A stretch of DNA of 64,000 nucleotides from Hathewaya massiliensis (GCF_902143515.1 NZ_CABFVD010000002.1:167088-231087); one strand, 5' to 3'. Shown: positions 29,339 to 38,660, counted from the stretch's first letter. Translations and numbers: made by a program. The notes: a model not told the origin generated them from the letters alone.

Positions 29339-31450
29339 ATGGATAAGATGTCAAAGAAAGTAGTTAGTTTAGTAGTATTAGGAACAATGCTTGGAGGACA
29401 AGTTGTTTATGCAACCTCTAACACACAAGAGGGGAATTTACATGATAAAATAAAAAAAGATGAATCTGTATACGTAACTTTAACAGAAAAAGGTGAAGTT
29501 AAAGAAAAAATAGTTAGTGATTGGATTCATTCAGATAAAGCTAATATTGAAATTAAAGATAAATCAGAATTAAAAGATATTGAAAATGTTAAAGGTGATG
29601 AAAAGCCTGAGACTAATGGTGAGAGCCTAGTTTGGAAAACAGATAAAAACGATATATATTATAGAGGAAAAACAGATAAAGAATTACCACTTGATGTTAA
29701 GCTTACTTATGAGTTAGATGGAAAAGAAGTTAGCCCTAAAGATATAGTGGGAAAATCAGGTAAGCTTAAAATAACCTTAAAAGTTATAAACAAGGATGCT
29801 CATAAAGTTACGGTAAAGGGAAAAGAAAAGACAATATATACTCCATTTTCATCAGTTTCTGTAATAAACTTACCTCTTGATAACTTTACAAATGTAAAGG
29901 TAAATACAGGAGAAGTTATATCAGACGGTAATAATCAAGTAGTTACTTTTATATCTTTACCAGGAATGAAAGAAAGTCTTGACTTAGATGAGAATACTTT
30001 AGATGTAGAACTAAAAGATACCTTAGAACTTACTTGTGATACAAAAGACTTCCAAATGGGACCTATTATGGTTACTGCAACTGCAAAGTTACCAGAGGAA
30101 TTAAAAGAAGTTAAAGAAGCTAAAAATATAGACGAATTAACAGATGGATTAAATAAAATGAAAGATGCTGGAGATAAACTTGTTGATGGAACATCAAAAT
30201 TATCTGAAGGTGCAAAATTAATGTCAGATAAAATTGCACTACTTAACTCAGCATATTCAGGATTAGATGCAGGAATATCTACAGTAAATTCAGGATCAAG
30301 GAAATTATACGAAGGTGCAAATAAATTATCAACTGGAACTTCAATGTTATCAAAAGAAGTTAACAACATAGAAATTCCAGATATGAATGGAATGAAAAAC
30401 CAAGTTAACACACTAGGAGAAGGAATATCTCAAGTAGATGCTGGGGCAAATCAACTTGCAAGCAAGTTACCAGAAATGCAACAAGGTACAGGCAAATTAT
30501 TAAATGGTGCAAAACAAGTTAATGGTGGATTAGATGGTGTTAACAAAGGATTAAATGACTTATATCAAGGACAATTAAAACAAGAAGAGGCTATAAAACA
30601 GTTAGTTCAAGGTATTACTCAAATGGAAGGACTTATAGCTTCTATGCCAGAAGGGCAACAAAAGGAAATACTAAAAGGTGGACTTGCAAAGCAAAAAGCT
30701 GCATTACAACAAATTCAAACTGAAGCAGTAGGTGGAACAAAACAAGGTATTCAAAAGTTACAAGGTGGAGTATCACAAATTAAAAAAGGCATGGATAATG
30801 CAGATCCTAATAATCCTGGATTAGTACAAGGATTAAGTGTTATGAACACAAAGATTCCAGAAGCTGTTGAAGGAAGCAAGAAATTAGCTCAAGGTACAAC
30901 TCAGTTAAAACAAGGATTTGCCAAGGGAATGGCAGCTATAGATGAAAAATTAAAAGCTGTTGATCCAAGCAAAATAGTAATGTTAAAAGAAGCAACTAAA
31001 CAGTTAGATGCTGGAGCAAATGAACTTAAAAATGGATTAGGACAATTATCATCAGGTTCAGATAAATTAAAAGATGGTTCAAGCAAAATGACTACAGGAA
31101 TTTCAGCTTTAAAAGATGGAAGTAGTACTTTAGCAGAAAAATCAGGAGAACTTAAAGATGGAATGGCTAAGTTTGATGAAGAAGGAATAAAAGAAATGGA
31201 TAATAAACTTGGCTCTAAGGTAAGAGATGCAGAAGATATATTAGCTACAAAAGATGAAGTAGTAAAACTTGGTGAGAACTATAAGACCTTTGCAGGTGCT
31301 GGAGAAGAGATGGAAGGATCAGTTAAGTTCATAATGAAAACTGATGAAATAGAAAAGAAAAAAGAAGAGAAGAAAGAAGAAGTTAAAAAAGAAGAAAAAG
31401 GATTCTTCCAAAAAATAGCTGATTTCTTTAAAGGAAAAGAAGAAAAATAA
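29339..31450 (+). CDS. Exported heptad-repeat (xxxLxxG) surface protein
   Basis: A 703-residue protein. It has a signal peptide (SLVVLGTMLGGQVVYA), a beta-rich region, then from about residue 260 to 620 a long series of heptads such as KLSEGAKLM, KLYEGANKL and ELKNGLGQL. These form a helical rod found in YhgE/Pip-type proteins and MMPL partners. The C-terminus is Lys/Glu-rich. The ATG at 29339 is preferred to the GTG at 29330, which overlaps GAGGAGAGG. It probably forms an extracellular extension of the MMPL pump. Confidence 0.82.
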   Translation: MDKMSKKVVSLVVLGTMLGGQVVYATSNTQEGNLHDKIKKDESVYVTLTEKGEVKEKIVSDWIHSDKANIEIKDKSELKDIENVKGDEKPETNGESLVWKTDKNDIYYRGKTDKELPLDVKLTYELDGKEVSPKDIVGKSGKLKITLKVINKDAHKVTVKGKEKTIYTPFSSVSVINLPLDNFTNVKVNTGEVISDGNNQVVTFISLPGMKESLDLDENTLDVELKDTLELTCDTKDFQMGPIMVTATAKLPEELKEVKEAKNIDELTDGLNKMKDAGDKLVDGTSKLSEGAKLMSDKIALLNSAYSGLDAGISTVNSGSRKLYEGANKLSTGTSMLSKEVNNIEIPDMNGMKNQVNTLGEGISQVDAGANQLASKLPEMQQGTGKLLNGAKQVNGGLDGVNKGLNDLYQGQLKQEEAIKQLVQGITQMEGLIASMPEGQQKEILKGGLAKQKAALQQIQTEAVGGTKQGIQKLQGGVSQIKKGMDNADPNNPGLVQGLSVMNTKIPEAVEGSKKLAQGTTQLKQGFAKGMAAIDEKLKAVDPSKIVMLKEATKQLDAGANELKNGLGQLSSGSDKLKDGSSKMTTGISALKDGSSTLAEKSGELKDGMAKFDEEGIKEMDNKLGSKVRDAEDILATKDEVVKLGENYKTFAGAGEEMEGSVKFIMKTDEIEKKKEEKKEEVKKEEKGFFQKIADFFKGKEEK

Positions 31451-31534
31451 TTAAGCTTATATCTATACACAAGATATAGAATATATATATATTAATATAT
31501 TAAGTATTTTAATATATTAAGGCACCCTTCATAT

Positions 31535-31575
31535 TTGGATTTCAATCTTTAGAGATTGGGATCCATTTTTTTTCA
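31535..31575 (+). terminator. Terminator of the TetR-MMPL operon
   Basis: GGATTTCAATCT and AGATTGGGATCC pair (G-U allowed), followed by eight Ts. The rest of the 31451-31767 gap is AT-rich and holds the promoter region of the methyltransferase gene. Confidence 0.78.
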
Positions 31576-31767
31576 TACCCTTTGTGAACCTTATTAATAG
31601 AGATTGTCACACCTGTTGATTTAGCAACTTCATTATATTTATAGTGTAATATGGTAGTGTAGAGTAAAGGAATTTTTAAAACTGTATTTTGATTTTGTGC
31701 ACTTTTATAACCCTTAATATGATAAAATAGTAATTTGTAAGATATTATATTTTGGAGAGGATTTAAT

Positions 31768-32508
31768 ATGGGATTTTTAAGAGAAGATGAAACCTTAGAG
31801 GATTTACAATTAAATGGATTAAAACTTATACAAAAAAAAGATGGCTTTAGGTTTGGCGTAGATGCTGTACTTCTAGCTAATTTTGCAAAGGTTAAAAAAA
31901 ATGGAACAGTAATAGATTTATGTTCAGGCACTGGCATAATACCTTTTATTTTAGCAGGAAAAACAGAGGCTAAGAAAATAACAGGAATAGAAATACAAGA
32001 AGATATGGTGGAGATGGCTAAGCGTTCAGTAGAATTTAATAATTTAAATGAAAGAGTACAATTTATTAATAAGGATCTTAAAGATAATAAAGGGATGAAA
32101 TCTTTAGATAAAGTAGATGTAGTTACGGTAAATCCGCCTTATAAACTTGCAAATTCAGGCATATTGAATCCAAAGGATAAGATGGCAATTGCAAGACATG
32201 AAGTCTGCTGTACCCTTGAAGATGTAATAAAAACTTCAAGAACTTTACTTAAGGATAATGGAAGATTATTTATGGTACATAGACCAGAAAGACTTGTGGA
32301 TATATTAAGTCTTATGAGAGAATACAAAATAGAACCAAAGAGAATTAGAATGGTTCATCCTAATGTTAAAAAAGCACCTAATATAGTTTTAATAGAAGGG
32401 CAGAGGGATGGAGGCAAGTTCTTTAAATGGGAAGATCCATTATATGTTCATAATGAAGATGGAAGCTATACAAAAGAAATAAATGATATTTACAATTCAA
32501 TCTCGTAA
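31768..32508 (+). CDS. tRNA1(Val) (adenine37-N6)-methyltransferase-like protein (TrmN6/YabB)
   Basis: A 246-residue class I methyltransferase. The SAM motif is VIDLCSGTGIIPF, the adenine-N6 motif is VNPPYK, and the N-terminus LKLIQKKDGFRFGVDAVLLANF is typical of TrmN6-like proteins. It probably methylates a tRNA adenine. ATG with GGAGAGG. In B. subtilis yabB lies directly before rsmI and abrB, as here. Confidence 0.9.
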   Translation: MGFLREDETLEDLQLNGLKLIQKKDGFRFGVDAVLLANFAKVKKNGTVIDLCSGTGIIPFILAGKTEAKKITGIEIQEDMVEMAKRSVEFNNLNERVQFINKDLKDNKGMKSLDKVDVVTVNPPYKLANSGILNPKDKMAIARHEVCCTLEDVIKTSRTLLKDNGRLFMVHRPERLVDILSLMREYKIEPKRIRMVHPNVKKAPNIVLIEGQRDGGKFFKWEDPLYVHNEDGSYTKEINDIYNSIS

Positions 32509-32594
32509 TAAGACTTGATTTTGCATGGAATACTTAAATTAATTAATTTATATAGATCACTAAAAAGATTTTAATAAAAGAAGGGATGATTTTA

Positions 32595-33434
32595 GTGGGA
32601 AAACTTTATTTAGTTCCAACTCCAATTGGAAATTTAAAGGATATAACTTTAAGGGCCTTAGAGGTATTAAAAGAGGCAGATTTTATTGCTAGTGAAGATA
32701 CTAGAGTTAGTTTAAAACTATTAAATCATTTTAACATAAAGAAAACCTTAATAAGTTATCATAAACACAATGAACAGGGAAAAAGTGAAGATATAATTTC
32801 ATTATTAAAAGATGGAAAAAATATTGCCATAATAACCGATGCAGGTACACCAGGCATATCAGACCCAGGAAGTGTTATAGTGTCTAAATGTATAGAAGAG
32901 GGTATCCCTTTTGAAGTATTGCCAGGAGCTACAGCCATAACCACAGCCTTAGTATATTCAGGGTTAGATACCACTTCGTTTTTATTTAAAGGGTTTTTAC
33001 CTAGAGAAAATAAGGATAGAAAACCTATTTTAGAAGAACTTGAACCTAGAAAAGAAACCTTAATATTTTATGAAGCTCCTCATAGACTTAGAAATACCTT
33101 AGAGGCTATATATGAAGTTCTAGGAAATAGAAATATAGCTTTGTGTAGGGAACTTACTAAGTTACATGAAGAAATTTTAAGATATACTCTAGAAGAAGCC
33201 ATAGAATATTATAAGGAAAATGACCCTAGGGGAGAATATGTTTTAGTACTAAGTGGAAAAAGTCAAGAGGAAATTAAAAAAGAAAAAATGTCAGCATGGG
33301 AAGACTTAACTATAGAAGAACATATTAAAATGTACATAGAACAGGGCTTAAACAAAAAAGATGCAATAAAAAAAGTAGCAAAAGACAGAGAAATGCCTAA
33401 AGGGGAAGTATATAAATATTCTATTGATCTATAG
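32595..33434 (+). CDS. rsmI: 16S rRNA (cytidine1402-2'-O)-methyltransferase
   Basis: A 279-residue SAM-dependent enzyme of the tetrapyrrole methylase fold that modifies C1402 in the decoding centre. Motifs are LYLVPTPIGNLKDIT, ASEDTR, ISYHKHNE, DAGTPGISDPG, VLPGATA and FYEAPHRL. The GTG at 32595 is preferred; the ATG at 32586 directly abuts the ribosome binding site AGAAGGG. It follows the methyltransferase gene by 86 bases. Confidence 0.95.
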   Translation: MGKLYLVPTPIGNLKDITLRALEVLKEADFIASEDTRVSLKLLNHFNIKKTLISYHKHNEQGKSEDIISLLKDGKNIAIITDAGTPGISDPGSVIVSKCIEEGIPFEVLPGATAITTALVYSGLDTTSFLFKGFLPRENKDRKPILEELEPRKETLIFYEAPHRLRNTLEAIYEVLGNRNIALCRELTKLHEEILRYTLEEAIEYYKENDPRGEYVLVLSGKSQEEIKKEKMSAWEDLTIEEHIKMYIEQGLNKKDAIKKVAKDREMPKGEVYKYSIDL

Positions 33435-33445
33435 ATAGGATAATA

Positions 33446-33503
33446 AGTTCTAAGTTTAAGAGGGATAAAAGTCTTTTCTAAAGCTTAGAATTTTTTTTAT
33501 TCT
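33446..33503 (+). terminator. Terminator after rsmI
   Basis: TTCTAAG pairs with CTTAGAA, extended by partly paired flanks, followed by eight Ts. Confidence 0.75.
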
Positions 33504-33627
33504 TATATAAACAAGTTTTTTTTCTAATAAGGTGCTATAATAGGAATATATAATTAAACAATGAAATTTATGATATATAAATAGATAGAATTAATTATCT
33601 ATCAAATGTTAGAGTTCATTATGTATA

Positions 33628-33672
33628 AACAGAGTTCTTGGGTTCAGAGGGAGTATTAGAACTGATACCCAT
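33628..33672 (+). repeat. Leader hairpin with GGAGTATTAGA motif upstream of an NlpC/P60 gene
   Basis: TGGGTTCAG (33639-33647) pairs with CTGATACCCA (33662-33671; one bulge), and the exact 11-mer GGAGTATTAGA (33650-33660) lies in its loop. Outside, AGTTCT and AGAACT can pair in a crossing (pseudoknot) way. It lies in the 5' leader of the gene at 33704 and could act on its expression; that is inference. Confidence 0.5.
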
Positions 33673-33703
33673 AGTATAAAACAATAAGTTGGGAGGAATT
33701 GGA

Positions 33704-35092
33704 ATGAACAAGAAAATTTTGTCCATAGTGGTTGTTGCAACAATAATAAGCACATTAAGTACCCCAGTGTTTGCAAACCCTGCACAAAATTCATCAAACA
33801 ATGGAACACAAAAAATAAGTAAAATTAACATAGAAAATAATAAAGCAGAATATGAAAAAGCTATAAAAGAAGTTCAATCCTTAGAAACAGAGATTGAGAA
33901 ATTTGATAGTAAAATTCAAGATATGATTATTAAAATAGATCAAGCAAACAACAGCATAGAGCTTACAAATGAAAAAATGGCTAAGTCGAGAAGCCAAATA
34001 GAAAAGGCAAAAGCTGAAATTTCAGCAGAACAAGAGGTATTCCAAAAAAGAGCTAAGAGCTTATATATGAATGGAACAGATAACTATATAGAGATTATAT
34101 TAGAATCAAAAGGGGTTCATGACTTTATAGCTAGAATAGAAAATGTAAGATCCATTGTAAAATTAGATAGAGAAGTAATGGGAAAATTAAGAGAAAAACA
34201 AGAAATAATAGAGCTAAATCAAAAGAAATTAGAAGAAGATAAAAATAATTTAATAATCCTAAAATCTACTATAGAAAAAGACTTAACTGAAGTTAAAAGA
34301 TCAAAAGCTCTTCAAGAACCCCTAATTAAGGAAGCAAATAAGAAGAAAGATATGTATGGAGATATAATTTCTCAATATCAAGCTCAGTTAGCAGAAAATC
34401 AAAGAAAAATTGAGGAAGAAAATAAAAGGCTTAAAGAAGTTGCAAAAAATCAAAATGCAAGTAATACGAGTACAAGTTCAAACAATAGAGAAGACTCATC
34501 TTCACGCTCAAATGCTGTAAAAGATAATGTAGGAAAATCAACATCTAACAATAATCAAAACTCAAGTAATACTAAAGGATCAAGTAGTAATCAAAATTCA
34601 AATAATAACTCAAGTTCAGATGGTACAAGCTTGAATAATAATGGAAGCTCCAATAATAGTAAACCAAAACCTAAACCACAAGTTGAAAAAGAAAAACCAT
34701 CAAGAGGTGATGGAAAGGTACCATCATCAGGAGGTTTAGGACAAAGCGCAGTAAGGGAAGCACTAAAATATCAAGGGATTCCATATCTTTGGGGAGGAAC
34801 AACACCTTCGGGTTTCGATTGTTCTGGATTAATGCAGTACGTATATAGAAGCTTGGGAGTTGACATTGGTAGAAGTACCTATGATCAAATTTATAGTGGA
34901 TATTCTGTATCAAAATCAGACTTGCAGCCAGGAGATTTAGTGTTTTTCGGAAGTGCTTCAGCACCACACCATGTTGGAATGTATATAGGTGGAGGACAAT
35001 ATGTGCATGCTCCAAGAACTGGTGATGTAGTTAAAATATCTAGCTTAGGATATAGGGGAGATTATTGCGGTGCAAGAAGAATTGGTAATTAA
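33704..35092 (+). CDS. Secreted NlpC/P60 peptidoglycan hydrolase with coiled-coil domain
   Basis: A 462-residue exported cell-wall endopeptidase. Signal peptide MNKKILSIVVVATII ends near VFA-NP. A PcsB-type coiled coil (about 40-245) is followed by a Ser/Asn-rich low-complexity linker (about 255-330) and a C-terminal NlpC/P60 domain with the catalytic Cys in GFDCSGLMQYVY and His in PHHVGMYIGG and VHAPRTGD. The ATG at 33704 with GGGAGGAA is used; the TTG 15 bases upstream lies in the ribosome binding site. It is a paralogue of the next gene. Confidence 0.93.
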   Translation: MNKKILSIVVVATIISTLSTPVFANPAQNSSNNGTQKISKINIENNKAEYEKAIKEVQSLETEIEKFDSKIQDMIIKIDQANNSIELTNEKMAKSRSQIEKAKAEISAEQEVFQKRAKSLYMNGTDNYIEIILESKGVHDFIARIENVRSIVKLDREVMGKLREKQEIIELNQKKLEEDKNNLIILKSTIEKDLTEVKRSKALQEPLIKEANKKKDMYGDIISQYQAQLAENQRKIEEENKRLKEVAKNQNASNTSTSSNNREDSSSRSNAVKDNVGKSTSNNNQNSSNTKGSSSNQNSNNNSSSDGTSLNNNGSSNNSKPKPKPQVEKEKPSRGDGKVPSSGGLGQSAVREALKYQGIPYLWGGTTPSGFDCSGLMQYVYRSLGVDIGRSTYDQIYSGYSVSKSDLQPGDLVFFGSASAPHHVGMYIGGGQYVHAPRTGDVVKISSLGYRGDYCGARRIGN

Positions 35093-35271
35093 AAAATAGG
35101 CTAAATAATGTATTTAACAAAAAGTTCAAAACTTCTTTAATACCTATAATATCAACAATAGAAAAGCTTTAAAGTTGTTCTATTATAGTAAAATTAAGCA
35201 TAAAGCTATATTTTTTGTACAAAAAGTGTTATAATGAAAAAAGATTTATTTTATTTTTAGGAGGGATTAGG

Positions 35272-36453
35272 GTGCATAAGAAAATTACGTCACTTATAGT
35301 TGCAGTGACAATAGTAGGGACTTTGACTGTACCAGTATTTGCAACTCCAGCAGGGGAACAGGACAATATAATTAAAAGTCAAAAAGAACAAATAAATAAG
35401 AACAAATCAGAAATGGATAAAAATAAACCTGAATATGAAAAAGCCTTAAAAGAAGTACAGGCTATAGAAAGTGAAATAGAGAAGCTTGATAATAAGATTG
35501 AATCAATGATGATGAAAATTGATGACACAAATAAAAAAATAAATTCTACAAACGAAAAAATCAATTTATCTCAAATGGAACTTGATAAGTCTTTAGCCGA
35601 TATGAAGGAAGAACAAGAAGTATTCCAAAAAAGAGCAAAGAACTTATATATGAGTGGAACTGATAGTTACTTAGAAGTTATACTTGATTCAAAGGGGTTA
35701 CATGATTTTATATCTAGAATAGAAAATTTAAGAGCCATTGCAGAGCTTGATAAAAAGATAATGGGTGAATTAAAAGATAAGCAAGCAAAAATAGAAAAAA
35801 GAAAGCAAGAGTTGGAAACAGAAAAACAAAACCTGTTTAGTTTAAGATCTGGAATCGAAAAAGATTTAAACAGTGTTAAAGAAGATAAAAAGAAACAAGA
35901 GCCATTAATAAAACAGGCTAATGAAAAGAAACAAAAGTATGAAAGTATAATAAGTACATATGAAGCTAGAATAAAAGAAAGCCAAGATAAGATAAAAGAA
36001 GCAGAAAGAAGAAAAAATGAAATATTAAATCCAGTTGTTCAAAGACCTTCAAGAGGTGGGGACTATTCAAATGTAGAAGTTCCAAATGCAGGACCAGTAG
36101 CTCAACGTGCTGTACAACTTGCATTACAATATCAAGGAGTTCCATATGTTTGGGGTGGAACAACTCCAGGAGGATTTGATTGTTCTGGTTTAGTGCAATA
36201 TGTATATGGAAGATTAGGGGTTGGAATAAGTAGGGTAACTACAAGTCAAATAAACGAAGGTGTTCCAGTATCCAAGTCACAATTACAACCAGGGGATTTA
36301 GTGTTCTTTGGTAGTGCTTCGGCTCCACACCATGTTGGAATGTATATAGGTGGAGGACAATATGTGCATGCTCCGAGAACTGGAGATGTAGTTAAGGTAG
36401 CTAACTTAGGATATAGAGGAGATTATTGTGGTGCTAGAAGAGTAGCATATTAG
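35272..36453 (+). CDS. Secreted NlpC/P60 peptidoglycan hydrolase, second paralogue
   Basis: A 393-residue protein with the same order as its neighbour: signal peptide (TSLIVAVTIVGTLTVPVFA), coiled coil, short linker and NlpC/P60 domain with GFDCSGLVQYVYG and PHHVGMYIGGG. The C-terminal 120 residues are very similar to those of the gene at 33704, while the Ser/Asn-rich linker is missing. GTG start with AGGAGGG. The coiled coil probably gates activity through an FtsX-type partner in known PcsB systems; none is in this window. Confidence 0.92.
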   Translation: MHKKITSLIVAVTIVGTLTVPVFATPAGEQDNIIKSQKEQINKNKSEMDKNKPEYEKALKEVQAIESEIEKLDNKIESMMMKIDDTNKKINSTNEKINLSQMELDKSLADMKEEQEVFQKRAKNLYMSGTDSYLEVILDSKGLHDFISRIENLRAIAELDKKIMGELKDKQAKIEKRKQELETEKQNLFSLRSGIEKDLNSVKEDKKKQEPLIKQANEKKQKYESIISTYEARIKESQDKIKEAERRKNEILNPVVQRPSRGGDYSNVEVPNAGPVAQRAVQLALQYQGVPYVWGGTTPGGFDCSGLVQYVYGRLGVGISRVTTSQINEGVPVSKSQLQPGDLVFFGSASAPHHVGMYIGGGQYVHAPRTGDVVKVANLGYRGDYCGARRVAY

Positions 36454-36490
36454 AATTTTTAAATCTAAAAAATCAAGAGAATGTATATAA

Positions 36491-36527
36491 AATTAAAAGA
36501 GCACTAAACTACAGTGCTCTTTTAATT
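36491..36527. terminator. Bidirectional terminator between NlpC/P60 and abrB
   Basis: AATTAAAAGAGCACT pairs perfectly with AGTGCTCTTTTAATT around AAACTAC. Confidence 0.92.
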
Positions 36528-36532
36528 TGCTA

Positions 36533-36778
36533 CTATTTTTCAGTTTTTAGTTCTCCTAAGCAGTTTGTACATATGTTCTTACCTTTATAGTTTAATACGT
36601 CCCTTGCATCTCCACAGAATATACAAGCTGGCTCATATTTCTTTAAAATTATTTGGTCACCATCTACATAAATTTCAAGGGCATCCTTTTCAGCTATATC
36701 CAATGTTCTTCTTAATTCTATTGGAATAACTATTCTCCCTAATTCGTCTACTCTTCTTACTACACCTGTTGATTTCAT
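36533..36778 (-). CDS. abrB: Transition-state regulator AbrB
   Basis: An 81-residue SpoVT/AbrB-type DNA-binding protein: STGVVRRVDELGRIVIPIEL and LDIAEKDALEIYVDGDQI form the swapped-hairpin N-terminal fold. The C-terminal part has CIFC and CTNC, as in clostridial AbrB. It represses stationary-phase and sporulation genes. ATG with AGGAGG. A near-match to the Spo0A box (AGTCGAA on the minus strand) lies 34 bases upstream, consistent with repression by Spo0A. Confidence 0.95.
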   Translation of the reverse strand: MKSTGVVRRVDELGRIVIPIELRRTLDIAEKDALEIYVDGDQIILKKYEPACIFCGDARDVLNYKGKNICTNCLGELKTEK

Positions 36779-37553
36779 ATAAAACTCCTCCTTTATTCTT
36801 ATATAACAATATTCGACTTTAATTTAAGAAATAACTATAAATATGACACATAAGGTCAAAAAAGCTATTTTAAATATGTTTTATTAAGTGACAAAATACA
36901 CTTAAAATTCCATCTATAGTTAATATACTACCAAATAATGCAAATGTCAATAACTAATTATAAAAGTTACAAAACTTTATCATTAAAGTAAAACTGTGAT
37001 AAATCAAGCTGTTAATAGAGTTTTAATAAAGTATTAAAAGAATTTTAAATAGAATTACCATAAATAAGTACATAAAAGTATTATGATATATATTGTCGAA
37101 AAGTTTGTACACATATATTCATATATTTACATATAAAATAATTGGTTGAAATTATAACTATAAATTATTAAGTTTTAATTAAGAATTACAAATAAGCATA
37201 TGACATTAGCTTTAATGGAATTATTTTAAATTATTGCCTTATTTATAAATATTATTCTTCTATATAAGTTATACTTAATTAATGTAAGTTTTTATAAATT
37301 ATCTAGGAAAACAATAGAATAGCTTAGAAAACCTTATTTAAGTAAGTGGAGGACCTTTCTTATTATTTTAAAAAAGTAAATAAAGAAGGTAGGAAAATAT
37401 AGAGTAGTAGGCAAAATATCTTTGTCGTTACTTTTAGCAAAGCAAATAAAATTTTAAATATAGAACTGTATTAAATAAAAATATACAATGGTATTAAATA
37501 AAAATACATGGTATAGTATCTTTGTAAATAAAATAAATAGGAGGTTTCTTATT
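36779..37553. promoter_or_regulatory. Divergent abrB / transaldolase region with Spo0A-box-like sites
   Basis: TTCGACT (36812-36818; AGTCGAA on the abrB strand, one mismatch from TGTCGAA) and an exact TGTCGAA (37094-37100) are present. The rest is AT-rich, with no recognised gene, RNA or mobile element. Confidence 0.4.
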
Positions 37554-38198
37554 ATGAAAATTTTTATTGATACTGCAAACGTAGAAGAAATAAAAAAAGC
37601 AGCAGCTTTTGGTATATTAGATGGAGTAACAACTAATCCATCTTTAATAGCAAAAGAGGGAAGAGATCTAAAGGAAGTTATAGAAGAAATCTGTTCCATA
37701 GTAGATGGTCCAATAAGCGCTGAGGTAATTAGCTTAGAAGCAGAAAAAATGGTTTCAGAAGGTAGAGAACTTGCTAAGCTACATAAAAATATAGTAATTA
37801 AAATACCAATGTGTGAAGAAGGATTAAAAGCAGTTAGTGTACTTTCAAAAGAAGGAATAAAAACTAATGTAACTTTAATATTCTCAGCACAACAAGCTTT
37901 ACTTGCAGCTAAAGCAGGAGCTACATTTGTAAGTCCTTTTGTAGGAAGATTAGATGACATTGGAAATGGTGGAATGCAAATTATCAGTGATATAGCAGAT
38001 ATATTTGATATGTACGGAATAGAAACAGAAATCATATCAGCAAGTATAAGAACTCCAATGCATGTTTTAGAGGCTGCAAAGGTTGGATCTCATATTTCTA
38101 CAATACCATATAAGGTAATAATGCAAATGATAAAACATCCATTAACTGATATTGGTATAGAAAAGTTTTTAGCAGATTATGAAAAATCAATGAAATAA
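37554..38198 (+). CDS. fsa: Transaldolase-like fructose-6-phosphate aldolase (TalC/FSA type)
   Basis: A 214-residue TIM-barrel enzyme: [28 protein letters not shown], the Schiff-base lysine in [35 protein letters not shown] and [11 protein letters not shown]. The short form covers both transaldolase (pentose phosphate pathway) and FSA activities, which cannot be separated here. ATG with TAGGAGG; a longer in-frame ORF upstream has no binding site. A 14-base perfect stem follows the stop. Confidence 0.93.
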   Translation: MKIFIDTANVEEIKKAAAFGILDGVTTNPSLIAKEGRDLKEVIEEICSIVDGPISAEVISLEAEKMVSEGRELAKLHKNIVIKIPMCEEGLKAVSVLSKEGIKTNVTLIFSAQQALLAAKAGATFVSPFVGRLDDIGNGGMQIISDIADIFDMYGIETEIISASIRTPMHVLEAAKVGSHISTIPYKVIMQMIKHPLTDIGIEKFLADYEKSMK

Positions 38199-38203
38199 AG
38201 AGA

Positions 38204-38575
38204 GTTCTTATTTTTAGAGGAGATATGTGCTCATCTAAAAATAAGAAATGCTTATCTATATATCTAGCGACCATATACTTTTACTTTGAGGAACATGGTA
38301 GTCTTAGAGTGGGTAGCTAGGTGTTAAGCATAGTTTTTGCTTTAGAGGGAGTTCTTACTCCCCCTAAGGCTTAGAAAGCCTTATCTATACCTTATACTCT
38401 TCTTAGTATTACTTAAAAAAGAAAGAATGGTCTAAAGAACTAGGGGCTTATAACTTCTTATCCAGAGATATAGCTACTCTTTTCTCCCACCTTAAAAAAG
38501 CAGAGAGTCCAAATCTTCGATTCGGTAGGAATTAATTTCACAGAGGGCGATGGGAGTATTAGAGGGATAGTCATG
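38204..38575 (+). ncRNA. Candidate structured non-coding RNA, family not identified
   Basis: This is a GC-richer island in an AT-rich gap. Paired segments are 38205-38218 with 38234-38247 (14 perfect pairs), a nested stem TGCTTA / CTAGC / ACCAT (38249, 38264, 38270) with ATGGT / GCTAG / TAAGCA (38295, 38316, 38325), GCTTTAGAGGGAG (38339) with CTCCCCCTAAGGC (38358), AAGGCTT with AAGCCTT (38366, 38376), and a long-range CTCCCA (38484) with TGGGAG (38551) plus CTCT/AGAG and CTA/TAG. It contains the 11-mer GGAGTATTAGA. There is no coding frame. It could be more than one RNA. Confidence 0.5.
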
Positions 38576-38660
38576 GCACAAACCTATTTTACAAAAAAAT
38601 GATTTATTTTATACAAATACTTTCATTGATATTACATTAAATGACATTTAATTCAACATG

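Noticed and set aside
33435-33703. c-di-AMP (ydaO) riboswitch upstream of the NlpC/P60 gene
   Set aside because: Such riboswitches often precede cell-wall hydrolases, but the conserved ydaO core blocks were not found; only a short hairpin with the repeat motif is visible.
37454-38035. 193-residue minus-strand frame antisense to the transaldolase-like gene
   Set aside because: The plus strand has a complete enzyme with catalytic motifs and a strong ribosome binding site.
38204-38575. tmRNA or RNase P RNA
   Set aside because: No tRNA-like ends or tag frame for tmRNA, and no GAGGAAAGTCC or matching conserved regions for RNase P.
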